Source: PALSA-607 sp036510735
Lineage (GTDB): Bacteria; Actinomycetota; Actinomycetes; Acidothermales; Acidothermaceae
NCBI GenBank assembly: GCA_036510735.1
Contig: DATCDK010000298.1
Span: 1 to 14,107, forward strand
Reading direction: 5' to 3'
Length of the DNA: 14,107 nt
Shown here: piece by piece, positions 1 through 6,483 of the stretch
Layout: the number at the start of each line of letters is the position of its first letter
Numbering within the stretch: the first letter of the stretch is position 1
The notes under the pieces: generated by a model
What the model was told of the DNA's origin: nothing
Databases searched by the model: none
What the model saw: only the letters and a program-made list of their open reading frames with translations
Program-made: the position numbers and the translations under genes

Positions 1-540
1 GCGCTGGTTGATCATGCCGAGCTTGTCGAAGTGCAGGACCTCGATCGGGTCCTCGACCGTGACGATGTGCACTTCGCGGTTGTTGTTGATGTGGTCGATC
101 ATGCCGGCGAGCGTGGTCGACTTGCCCACGCCGGTCGGGCCGGTCACCAGAACGAGACCGCGTGGTTCGAGGGCCAACGACGCCAGGATGGACGGGAGCC
201 CGAGCTCCTCGAGTGGGATAGCGCCGACGCTGACCCGCCGGAAGACCAGACCTGCAGAGCCTCTGGATCGGAAAGCGTTCACCCGGAAACGGCCCACGCC
301 GGACAGCGAGAAGGCGAAGTCGGCCTCGTTCGTGCGGGCAAAGGCATCGACCAGGTCCTTGCGCATGACTTCGGCGACCATGCCCTCGGTGTCCGCCGCG
401 GTCAGATCTCGCGTCTGAAGCTTGCGGAGCGACCCGTTTATGCGCACGCGGGGCGGAGAACCGACCTTGCAATGCAGGTCGGACCCACCAGATTCGACGA
501 GGGCCCGCAGGAACGGCTCGATCGTCACATTACCGGTCAC
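1..540 (-). CDS. pilT: PilT-like twitching motility / type IV pilus retraction ATPase, N-terminal part
   Basis: This is the first 180 codons of a secretion-family ATPase, cut by the left window edge. Residues 18-38 carry the PilT/PilB-type stretch SGGSDLHCKVGSPP followed by RVRINGSL. The P-loop GPTGVGKST lies at residues 134-142, and TVEDPIE at 161-167 is the Asp-box region. The fragment ends at GMINQR, just before the usual Walker B and His boxes. PilT hexamers hydrolyse ATP at the inner membrane to retract type IV pili; related proteins power assembly or secretion, and the missing C-terminus would help to distinguish them. The start is the GTG at 540, because an in-frame stop lies seven codons upstream; the ribosome binding site is weak. 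It follows the BCCP gene by 62 bases on the same strand, so it may be the tail of that operon, although no functional link to biotin is obvious. No other pilus gene is visible. Confidence 0.9.
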   Translation of the reverse strand, partial: MTGNVTIEPFLRALVESGGSDLHCKVGSPPRVRINGSLRKLQTRDLTAADTEGMVAEVMRKDLVDAFARTNEADFAFSLSGVGRFRVNAFRSRGSAGLVFRRVSVGAIPLEELGLPSILASLALEPRGLVLVTGPTGVGKSTTLAGMIDHINNNREVHIVTVEDPIEVLHFDKLGMINQR

Positions 541-602
541 GGTGATTGCTTCGACCGTTCAGGAAGCTCCCTTGACCGTGGCGATGCTTGAATCGAGAAA
601 GA

Positions 603-815
603 TCACCCGATGACCGCGATCAAGTCGCCCTCCTGGACCACGTCGCCCTCGGCCACTTTGAGGCTCACGGTGCCCCCGGCCTCGGCGATGACCGGGATCT
701 CCATCTTCATCGACTCGAGGATCGCGATGGTGTCGCCGTCCTCGACCTGGTCGCCCTCGGCCACCACGATCTTCCAGACGTTCGCGACCATCTCGGCGCG
801 GACTTCCTCAGCCAC
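603..815 (-). CDS. small biotin carboxyl carrier protein (TB7.3-like)
   Basis: This is a 70-residue stand-alone biotinyl domain. The biotin-acceptor motif ESMKMEIPV sits mid-protein, with the MKM lysine as attachment site, and the usual flanking glycines and valines of the hammerhead fold follow (GTVSLKVAEGDVVQEGDLIAVI). It carries carboxybiotin between a biotin carboxylase and a carboxyltransferase. The sequence is very like mycobacterial biotinylated protein TB7.3 (Rv3221c), recalled from memory, including the start MAE-VRAE and the end GDLIAVI. The start is a GTG with a strong GAGGAG seven bases upstream. It lies 33 bases downstream of the biotin carboxylase gene on the same strand, which is its natural partner. 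No carboxyltransferase is encoded in the window, so the acyl-CoA or keto-acid substrate cannot be told. Confidence 0.95.
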   Translation of the reverse strand: MAEEVRAEMVANVWKIVVAEGDQVEDGDTIAILESMKMEIPVIAEAGGTVSLKVAEGDVVQEGDLIAVIG

Positions 816-848
816 CAGGTGGCTCCTCTCCTCGACAGTGTTCGGATG

Positions 849-2237
849 CTAGCTGCCAGGTGCGGGCTTGGGCGCCCGCATCCGGTCGATCAAGCTGGTG
901 TCGTAGACGCCAGCGATGAACTCCTCGTTGGCCAGCAACTCGGTGAAGAACGGCAGGTTGGTCTTGAGGCCTTCGATCTCGAAGGACGCGACCGCCGCCC
1001 TGGCCAACTCAAGTGCAGCCGGCCGGTCGGGCCCGTGGACGCAGAGCTTGGCCAGCAGCGGGTCGTAGAACGGGGTCACGGTGTCGCCTTCGGCATAGCC
1101 AGCATCAACGCGGACGCCGGGACCGGTCGGCTCGACCCAGCGGCTGATCGTGCCCGGGCTCGGCAGGAACCGCTTCGGGTCCTCGGCGTAGATCCGCAGC
1201 TCGATGGCGTGCCCGCTGGGCGGGGTGGCGTCCGGGTCGAAGGTGGCGGGCAGGTCGGACGCCGCCAGAAGCTGCTGCTCGACGAGGTCGACGCCGGTGA
1301 CGAGCTCGGTGATCGGGTGCTCCACCTGCAATCGCGCGTTCATCTCGAGGAAGTAGAACTCGCCGCCCGAGTCGAGGCTCGCGGGATCGAGCAAGAACTC
1401 CACCGTGCCCGCACCGCGATACCCAACAGCCTCGCCGGCCCGCACGGCGGCCTCGATCATGCGCGCACGCAGCGGCGGCGTCAGCACTGGGCAGGGCGTC
1501 TCCTCCGCGACCTTTTGATGGCGGCGCTGCACCGAGCAGTCGCGTTCGCCCAACGCCACGACCCGGCCATCCGACAGGCCGAGGATCTGCACCTCGACGT
1601 GCCGGGCGCTCGTGACGTAGCGCTCGAGCAGGATCGACGGGTTGCCGAAGAAGCGCTCCGCGCGCGACTGTGCGGTGGCGAAAGCGGTTGCGAGTTCCTC
1701 TTCGTCGTGAGCAACGCTCATGCCGATGCCGCCACCGCCGCCTGCCGCCTTGACCATGAGCGGGTAGCCAACGACCCGGGCAGCGACGAGCGCCGCTTCG
1801 ACGTCAGCAACCGGCTCGCGGGTGCCGGGCGCAACCGGCACGCCGGCATCGCCGACCAGGTTGCGCGCGGCGACCTTGTCGCCCATCGCCACGATCGCCT
1901 CGGGCGACGGGCCGATCCAGACCAGCCCAACGCCTGCCACCGCACGGGCGAAGTCAGCGTTCTCGGACAAGAACCCGTAGCCGGGGTGGATCGCCTGGGC
2001 CCCGGACCGCTCGGCCGCCTCGAGCACCTTGGTCACATCGAGGTAGCTCTGCGCCGGCGCCGCCGCTCCGAGCAACACGGCTTCGTCCGCCTCTTTGACG
2101 AACGGCAGGCTGGCGTCAGCCTCCGAATAGACGGCGACGGCCTTGAGGCCGAGCCGCTGGACGGTGCGAATCACCCGCCGCGCGATCTCACCTCGATTCG
2201 CGACGAGAACCGAGTCGAATGTCCACGGGGAGGTCAT
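849..2237 (-). CDS. accC: biotin carboxylase subunit of a biotin-dependent acyl-CoA carboxylase
   Basis: This 462-residue protein is a stand-alone biotin carboxylase, which carboxylates the biotin of a carrier protein using ATP and bicarbonate. Visible are the N-terminal VLVANRGEIARRVIRT (10-25), HPGYGFLSEN (84-93), the ATP-grasp glycine loop KAAGGGGGIGM (163-173), ERDCSVQRRHQKVAEETP (231-248) and EMNARLQVEHPITELVTG (298-315). The length fits an AccC without fused carrier domain, and the separate 70-residue BCCP follows 33 bases downstream. The reading frame is open 50 codons further upstream, but the ATG at 2237 is chosen: it begins just before the conserved N-terminus and overlaps the bioY stop as ATGA, implying translational coupling. 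The residue after the glycine loop is Ile rather than the Arg or Lys common in bacterial AccC. The substrate pathway (acetyl-, propionyl-CoA or other) is unknown. A shadow frame of 589 codons on the opposite strand reflects only codon bias. Confidence 0.96.
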   Translation of the reverse strand: MTSPWTFDSVLVANRGEIARRVIRTVQRLGLKAVAVYSEADASLPFVKEADEAVLLGAAAPAQSYLDVTKVLEAAERSGAQAIHPGYGFLSENADFARAVAGVGLVWIGPSPEAIVAMGDKVAARNLVGDAGVPVAPGTREPVADVEAALVAARVVGYPLMVKAAGGGGGIGMSVAHDEEELATAFATAQSRAERFFGNPSILLERYVTSARHVEVQILGLSDGRVVALGERDCSVQRRHQKVAEETPCPVLTPPLRARMIEAAVRAGEAVGYRGAGTVEFLLDPASLDSGGEFYFLEMNARLQVEHPITELVTGVDLVEQQLLAASDLPATFDPDATPPSGHAIELRIYAEDPKRFLPSPGTISRWVEPTGPGVRVDAGYAEGDTVTPFYDPLLAKLCVHGPDRPAALELARAAVASFEIEGLKTNLPFFTELLANEEFIAGVYDTSLIDRMRAPKPAPGS

Positions 2238-2854
2238 CGACGGGTTCGGTCGCCGACCAGCTTCCACGCGGCCGGCAGCAACGCTCCCGCAGCCAGCGCC
2301 TTCAGCAAGTCGCCCAGGATGAACGGCGCCACTCCCGTCGAGATCGCCTTCGTGTAGGACCAGTGGTAGAAGTGCGCGAGCCACCACACGCCCGGAATGT
2401 AGATGAGCGCCGTGGCGAGCAGGAAGGAGCCGACGAGGGTGTCAACGCGGCGATCGATGCCGTGCCGCGCGTGCCAGCCGACCAGCAGTGTCGCGAGCAG
2501 GAAACCAACGAAGTAGCCGCCAGACCCACCGCTGAGCACCGACCACCCGTGTGTACCGCCGGCAAAGACCGGCAGGCCCACCCAGCCGATCACGATGTAC
2601 AGCAACTGCCCGGCCAGTCCGCGAAACGGACCGACTGCGGCCGCCGACAGCAGCACCCCGAACGTCTGGCCGGTGACGGGCACCGGATTGTTGGGCAGAT
2701 GGAACGAAACCTGGGCCACCAACGACATGAACGCAGCGACGCCAGCGACCAGCGCGACATCGCGAACGATGCTCTTCGGCAGCCGGTCCGCGAGCACTGG
2801 GCGGCGAAGGGCGAAGCTGTTTGACGACCCGTAGGCGGACGCAGAAGCGGTCAC
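2234..2854 (-). CDS. bioY: BioY family biotin transporter (ECF S component)
   Basis: This 206-residue integral membrane protein shows the BioY pattern. After an N-terminal hydrophilic segment of about 30 residues comes a first membrane helix (VALVAGVAAFMSLVAQV), then the signature PVPVTGQTFGVLLSAAAVGP (about 58-77), YIVIGWVGLPVFAGGTHGW, and GGSGGYFVGFLLATLLVG. BioY binds biotin with high affinity and imports it, alone or with the EcfA/EcfT energy module; no Ecf genes are in the window. The start is a GTG with AAAGGGA six bases upstream. The stop codon overlaps the accC start by four bases, so uptake of the cofactor is coupled to production of the enzyme that uses it. I found no BirA- or BioQ-like operator in the 121-base upstream spacer, only the palindrome at 2908-2923. 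Confidence 0.94.
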   Translation of the reverse strand: MTASASAYGSSNSFALRRPVLADRLPKSIVRDVALVAGVAAFMSLVAQVSFHLPNNPVPVTGQTFGVLLSAAAVGPFRGLAGQLLYIVIGWVGLPVFAGGTHGWSVLSGGSGGYFVGFLLATLLVGWHARHGIDRRVDTLVGSFLLATALIYIPGVWWLAHFYHWSYTKAISTGVAPFILGDLLKALAAGALLPAAWKLVGDRTRR

Positions 2855-2907
2855 GTGCGGTCCCTTTCAGTGGAGGCGAAGACGACTAAATGTCACTGCA
2901 GCCGGCA

Positions 2908-2923
2908 GGTGGCGATCGCCTCC
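2908..2923. repeat. near-perfect palindrome upstream of bioY
   Basis: The 10-base core GGCGATCGCC (2911-2920) is a perfect palindrome and extends to GGT/TCC arms with one mismatched position. It lies 54-69 bases upstream of the bioY GTG in the only spacer of this operon. It could be an operator, but such GC-rich palindromes occur by chance in high-GC genomes. No known biotin-regulator consensus was recognised. Confidence 0.3.
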
Positions 2924-2975
2924 AGAACCTACCGGTCCATCACGCTGGCCCGGACAGGGGAACTCGAACGAAGTT

Positions 2976-4325
2976 TCAGGCCAGGATTTGGCGGGATCGC
3001 TCGGTGGGGTGAGCGGCGGCGTGCTCGATGCGGCGAGCTACCACCTTCGTGAGGGTCTCCACGACTTGCGGGTCGTACTCGTAGGCCATGCCGAGGCGCA
3101 GCCGCTCCAACGCGTCGGCGTTCGCATCGGCGGTGGCGTTGGCGCCGACCAGGTCGTCGTAGGCGCTGGCCGCCTTGATGATGCGGCTCTCGATCGGCAG
3201 CGTGTGGTCGGGTGACTCACGATGACGCCGATACGGGTCGGCCTGCCGGGCGACGATGTCGGCTACCCGGTCAAGAACGCCCGTCGTCTTGATGACGTCG
3301 GCACCAAGCTCCGCAACCCGGCGACGTTCGACCGGTGCAACAACCAGCGTCGATCCACCAGGGATTGGGTCAATCAGCGAGAGCTGGCCGATGTCGTGCA
3401 GGAGTGCCGCGTACTCCAGCTCGAGCAGGTCGTTCTCGGTGAGGCCAAGTTCGCGGCCAATCGCGATCGACAGTTGACTGACCCGATGCGAGTGACCTTC
3501 CTCGACGTAGCCGCCGACTTCGGTGACCCGCGAGAGCGAACGGATGGTCTGGCGGTAGGTCGTTCGAATCGCCGCGTACCGCCGGAATGCGAACTGAGTC
3601 AGCAAAAGTGGGATGCAGAAGACCGGCAACGCATAAAGCTGCATGGACGGCGTGGCAAGCGCGGTGAGGACACCGGTCGCGCCGACGGCGACGGCAAGGG
3701 CCGCGGTTGCACTGATCTCGTCGCGCAACGTCCAGCCGAAGGCTACAGCTCGGTCCTGCGACCGCACGAACGCGGCGATCACGAAGTCGAGAACCGTTGC
3801 CAGCGCGACAATGGCGACCATCAGAAACGCAACCCAACGCAGTTGCGACTTGAAGTCCGCGAAATGCACCATCGTCAGCCGGTGCGGCGCGGCCAGCCGG
3901 AACGCGGCCGCTGTGATTGCCGCGACGACAACTCGTCGGGCAACGGCCGTCAGGCGCGGACGGCGACCGGCGGCGGTTCGCCCCAAAGTCCCGATGAGGC
4001 AGCCGGCTGCTGTCACCGCGACTACTTGAGCGGTTGACTGGGCGACCGGACGGCCACCCACGTCGAACAACATCGCATAACCGAGCGCGCCCGCGGACGC
4101 AATCGGTGCCGCCGGTCGGTCCCCAGGCAGCCGGACATTCAGCAGCTCACCGATCGCGATCAAAACGACGAATGCGATGGCCACGTTCGGTCGAACAACG
4201 CCGTGCAGACCCGTCGCCACTGCAGCGCCCGCTGCACCGATGCACACGAGCACGACGAAGATTCGACCGGCGAGTTCTGAGCCACTGCCTTCGCGATCCG
4301 CGCGCGCCTCGGGTGGCGCCTTCAC
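2976..4325 (-). CDS. membrane protein with degenerate HD-GYP-like domain
   Basis: This 449-residue protein has hydrophobic segments through about residue 245 (for example 21-40, 48-63, 99-114, 131-145, 164-187, 205-224, 230-247), then a cytoplasmic HD domain. GHSHRV (277-282) and the HD pair H310-D311 in LLHDIGQL align with the downstream half of an HD-GYP domain. The usual Lys after HDIG is Gln314, and the HP, HHE and DGxGYP motifs and the VAD aspartate are missing, being replaced by ARQADPYRRHRE and AASAYDD. Fewer metal ligands remain than an active HD-GYP needs, so it may be an inactive sensor or regulator, or hydrolyse something else. The GTG at 4325 is preferred, one base after the stop of the canonical HD-GYP gene. 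A longer frame to 4577 would overlap that gene by 250 bases and reads as low-complexity Ser/Arg. The pair is surely cotranscribed and probably arose by duplication. Confidence 0.82.
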   Translation of the reverse strand: MKAPPEARADREGSGSELAGRIFVVLVCIGAAGAAVATGLHGVVRPNVAIAFVVLIAIGELLNVRLPGDRPAAPIASAGALGYAMLFDVGGRPVAQSTAQVVAVTAAGCLIGTLGRTAAGRRPRLTAVARRVVVAAITAAAFRLAAPHRLTMVHFADFKSQLRWVAFLMVAIVALATVLDFVIAAFVRSQDRAVAFGWTLRDEISATAALAVAVGATGVLTALATPSMQLYALPVFCIPLLLTQFAFRRYAAIRTTYRQTIRSLSRVTEVGGYVEEGHSHRVSQLSIAIGRELGLTENDLLELEYAALLHDIGQLSLIDPIPGGSTLVVAPVERRRVAELGADVIKTTGVLDRVADIVARQADPYRRHRESPDHTLPIESRIIKAASAYDDLVGANATADANADALERLRLGMAYEYDPQVVETLTKVVARRIEHAAAHPTERSRQILA

Positions 4326-4326
4326 G

Positions 4327-5709
4327 TCACGAGACCTGTTGCTCGTCGCGGATGCCGAAGGTCTCGAACGCGAACCCAGCAGCAATGTCGCTCGACGGAT
4401 CGTCGTGGTCGCGGTACACGAGCAGCGCGGGGTCGACGACATCGTCGGTTGCATCGACGCTGGCTTGCCAGCCACTGATGCCGACCGCGACGACGAGTGC
4501 CTCGACCATTCCGGCATCGAACTGGGTGCCAGCCCAACGTCGCAGCTCGCGAATCGCTGCGTCGACCGACCGGGCACCGCGATATGAGCGCGTCGACGTC
4601 ATGGAGTCGAACGCGTCGGCCACGGCGATCAAGCGGGCGAACTCCGGGATCTCCTCGCCGGCAAGTCCGTCGGGGTAGCCACGACCGTCGACCCGCTCAT
4701 GGTGATGCCGAATACCAAGCGTTGCCTCTTCGAGGAACGAAATCCCGTTCACCATCTCGAAGCCGCGGGTTGGGTGCAGCTTGATCGAGGCGAACTCGTC
4801 GTCGTCCAGCGGCCCGGTCTTTTGCAGGAGCTTGGTCGGGACGCCGAGCTTGCCGACGTCGTGCAACATGCCGGCGTAGCGCAGCATTTCGAGGCGATCC
4901 TCGCGCATGCCAACTTGCTGGGCGATCAAGACGGACGCCGACGCGACCCGCTCGCTGTGACCGCGGGTGTAGTAGTCCTTCGTCTCAACGGCCTGAATGA
5001 GCGATCTGACGGTGGCGTCGTAGGCCGCGTGCTGCTGGCTGTATTGCTCGAAGGCCCAACGCGCGATGACCAGCGGCGCCAGCACGAGCAACGCGGCGAC
5101 CGGTCCGACGCCGCCCACCCAGAGCACGGCCACGATGAGCCCGATCGACCCGTAGCCGAGGCTCGGGATCGCCATCTCGGCGACGCCGTTCCACCACACC
5201 GCTCGCATCGACGTGTCTGTGGTCAAGCGAACAACCACTGCCACGAACAAGTTGTTGAGGACGAAGTACGAGAGGCCCGCGACGGCCACCGCAGGCAGCA
5301 CGGCCGGGAAACTCGCGTGGGCAAAGCCGTCCTGGGCCGCGCCGGGCACGAGGTGGTAGATGCCGCCGGCGGCGGCGGCACTGAGGGCGGCTTGCGCACC
5401 GTTGAAAACGTGCTTGAACCATGCCGCGTGCCGGGCGTAGGCAAGAGCGCTCACTGCACACACAAGGGCACCGCCCCATGCTCCGAGCAGCAACAAAGAG
5501 GCGAGCGCCACTGGGGAACTTGCAGACACACCGAGTACGCCAGTTCGCGTGATGATCTCGCGTGAGTCAGCGAACCAGTACAACGCACCCAGGACGGCGA
5601 CCGCAGCCCAGTTCACCGAACCCGAGACGCTGGCCGCGATGACCACCGCGAGTCCAGCGCAGGCGACCGCGAAGACGTATGCCTGCGCACTGCGCGGCAT
5701 GTCTCGCAT
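4327..5709 (-). CDS. membrane-anchored HD-GYP domain protein, probable cyclic dinucleotide phosphodiesterase
   Basis: This is a 460-residue protein. About six membrane helices occupy residues 10-218 and form a MASE-like sensor region. A complete HD-GYP domain follows (about 225-410): RGHSERV with H251, MLHDVGKLGVP with H283-D284-K287, KLHPTRG with H312, IRHHHERVDGRGYPDG (333-348), and VADAFDSM with D365. All recognised metal ligands and the GYP signature are present. The family hydrolyses cyclic di-GMP, or in some members cGAMP, to linear products at the membrane; the substrate here is not shown by sequence. The C-terminal 50 residues are acidic and unrecognised. The ATG at 5709 has AGGAG six bases upstream. 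A 20-codon ORF lies 105 bases upstream and a paralogue with a decayed active site starts one base after the stop. Confidence 0.93.
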   Translation of the reverse strand: MRDMPRSAQAYVFAVACAGLAVVIAASVSGSVNWAAVAVLGALYWFADSREIITRTGVLGVSASSPVALASLLLLGAWGGALVCAVSALAYARHAAWFKHVFNGAQAALSAAAAGGIYHLVPGAAQDGFAHASFPAVLPAVAVAGLSYFVLNNLFVAVVVRLTTDTSMRAVWWNGVAEMAIPSLGYGSIGLIVAVLWVGGVGPVAALLVLAPLVIARWAFEQYSQQHAAYDATVRSLIQAVETKDYYTRGHSERVASASVLIAQQVGMREDRLEMLRYAGMLHDVGKLGVPTKLLQKTGPLDDDEFASIKLHPTRGFEMVNGISFLEEATLGIRHHHERVDGRGYPDGLAGEEIPEFARLIAVADAFDSMTSTRSYRGARSVDAAIRELRRWAGTQFDAGMVEALVVAVGISGWQASVDATDDVVDPALLVYRDHDDPSSDIAAGFAFETFGIRDEQQVS

Positions 5710-5763
5710 AGGTGGCTCCTGCTCGGACGTACCCGGGGAATGGCGGAACGGGGGAAGTGCAGG

Positions 5764-5812
5764 AAAAAAGAGCGAAACGGGACTCGGGTCAGTCGTGCTT
5801 TACGTGCACTTG
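5764..5812 (-). promoter_or_regulatory. possible attenuator or terminator between the short ORF and the HD-GYP gene
   Basis: Reading the minus strand downstream of the 20-codon ORF, there are two short stem candidates, GTGC/GCAC and GACT/AGTC. A run of six T (5764-5769) then comes about 55 bases before the HD-GYP start. Leader ORF, small stems and T-run are laid out like an attenuator, but the stems are short and none abuts the T-run. Confidence 0.25.
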
Positions 5813-5814
5813 CT

Positions 5815-5877
5815 TTAACTCCACTTGGTGCTTGCGCCGAGGAAGAATTTTTCGACGACGGCAGTGATCTTTTGCAT
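5815..5877 (-). CDS. 20-residue small ORF upstream of the HD-GYP gene (leader or signal peptide candidate)
   Basis: The ATG at 5877 has AGGAG nine bases upstream and opens 20 codons, MQKITAVVEKFFLGASTKWS, before TAA. Third codon positions are mostly G or C, as in the real genes here. Residues 2-14 can form an amphipathic helix (ITAVV / FFL hydrophobic face, K/E polar), and the tail is Ser/Thr/Lys/Trp. It is the only start with a good Shine-Dalgarno in the gap and lies 105 bases before the HD-GYP ORF on the same strand. It could be an expressed micropeptide, a leader for translational or transcriptional control, or chance. No known family was recognised, and there is no secretion signal by eye. 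Confidence 0.45.
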   Translation of the reverse strand: MQKITAVVEKFFLGASTKWS

Positions 5878-5984
5878 GGATCTCAGCTCCTACGAATCAC
5901 GTCATAGGCGCCGCTAAGGCCTACGCGAGATACGCTCCGCTAAAGGAGTAGAAACTGGTTGAATACACCCAAGTCCCGTCCGCT

Positions 5985-6047
5985 CTGCAGTTGTTTGCGA
6001 CCCGGGAAATTGGGGGCTCCCCGGGGCACAAACGGCGATCTTTGCAG
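5985..6047. repeat. three-helix inverted-repeat structure A
   Basis: Three nested complementary pairs occur: CTGCA (5985-5989) with TGCAG (6043-6047), GTTTG (5993-5997) with CAAAC (6029-6033), and CCCGGG (6001-6006) with CCCGGG (6020-6025). The inner two are separated by a symmetric 3x3 internal loop and the terminal loop is 13 bases. Either strand could fold. There is no T-run, so it is not a typical intrinsic terminator. Confidence 0.45.
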
Positions 6048-6102
6048 CTGGCTCACCACCGGAACTCGCCGGAATTTGAGCAAGTGAAAAGAGCGTCCGC
6101 AT

Positions 6103-6180
6103 AAGGAGTGAATCGGTGAAGATCAGGGCAAGTCAAGACCCTGCAGACACTGCAGCCACACGGGTTTCGGTGCACTCCTT
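6103..6180. repeat. three-helix inverted-repeat structure B
   Basis: A perfect 8-base outer arm, AAGGAGTG (6103-6110) with CACTCCTT (6173-6180), encloses AGACCC (6136-6141) with GGGTTT (6162-6167, one G-T wobble). Inside is a tight hairpin, CTGCAG-ACA-CTGCAG (6141-6155). One arm contains a Shine-Dalgarno-like AGGAG on the plus strand. A structured RNA or regulatory DNA site is possible; no known family was recognised. Confidence 0.45.
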
Positions 6181-6237
6181 GCTGGCCAGTCACAAAGGAC
6201 TAGAGGTCGTGCGACAAGGATGAGGGTGCGCTACGAG

Positions 6238-6279
6238 ACGGATGACGGGGAAATATCAGCCATCACCCTATTCATCCGT
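6238..6279. repeat. inverted-repeat structure C
   Basis: ACGGATGA (6238-6245) is perfectly complementary to TCATCCGT (6272-6279), with a further GGG/CCC pairing just inside. The loop is about 20 bases and relatively AT-rich. It could be an RNA hairpin or a widely spaced operator in the divergent promoter region. Confidence 0.4.
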
Positions 6280-6433
6280 TTAGTGCCCCTCTGATGTGCC
6301 CATTCGGGGTCCGTTTGGTGCAATGACGTCGACCAGCCGCGAGCAGCCTCAGGTGATCTCTCACCCAATGCTCGTCTAGCCGATGACGAAGACTGTGCTG
6401 CCGCTGGGACTCCCGCGAAGCCATCGTCGCGCC

Positions 6434-6483
6434 CTACACTCGGGTCCGGTGTGTGACGGATGTGACGATTGGGGCTACTTGCC
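6434..6483 (+). promoter_or_regulatory. candidate promoter and leader of the unknown two-gene operon
   Basis: TACACT at 6435-6440 fits the actinobacterial TANNNT -10 box; no good -35 is seen. TGTGACG then occurs twice nine bases apart (6452-6458 and 6461-6467), a possible tandem operator half-site or initial transcribed region. A GGGG lies nine bases before the ATG at 6484. Confidence 0.3.

Larger units (their letters stand above)
5878..6483. other. 606-base gene-free divergent spacer with inverted repeats
   Basis: This stretch separates the minus-strand HD-GYP unit from the plus-strand unknown operon. Open frames here (62 codons ending at 5914, 84 codons ending at 6231, both minus) lack ribosome binding sites and family-like sequence. 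It holds three nested inverted-repeat structures, listed separately, and must contain the divergent promoters. It appears less GC-rich than the flanking genes. I saw no tRNA and no core of the cyclic di-GMP-I/II or cyclic di-AMP riboswitches. Confidence 0.6.

Noticed and set aside
588..2357. 589-codon open frame on the plus strand
   Set aside because: It is antisense to accC and BCCP; its His/Arg/Asp-rich translation is a codon-bias shadow with no family motifs.
2945..2975. tRNA-like T arm (GTTCGAGTTCCCC on the minus strand)
   Set aside because: The 5' half of the T stem and the rest of a cloverleaf are missing.
4326..4577. N-terminal extension of the degenerate HD protein
   Set aside because: It would overlap the HD-GYP gene by 250 bases and translates to Ser/Arg-rich low-complexity sequence; the GTG one base after the upstream stop is better.
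5914..6102. 62-codon minus-strand ORF in the spacer
   Set aside because: No family-like sequence and no ribosome binding site; it merely crosses inverted-repeat structure A.
5878..6480. Cyclic dinucleotide riboswitch next to the HD-GYP gene
   Set aside because: Looked on both strands for cyclic di-GMP-I/II and cyclic di-AMP aptamer cores; only fragmentary similarity such as GTGAATC was seen, not a full core.
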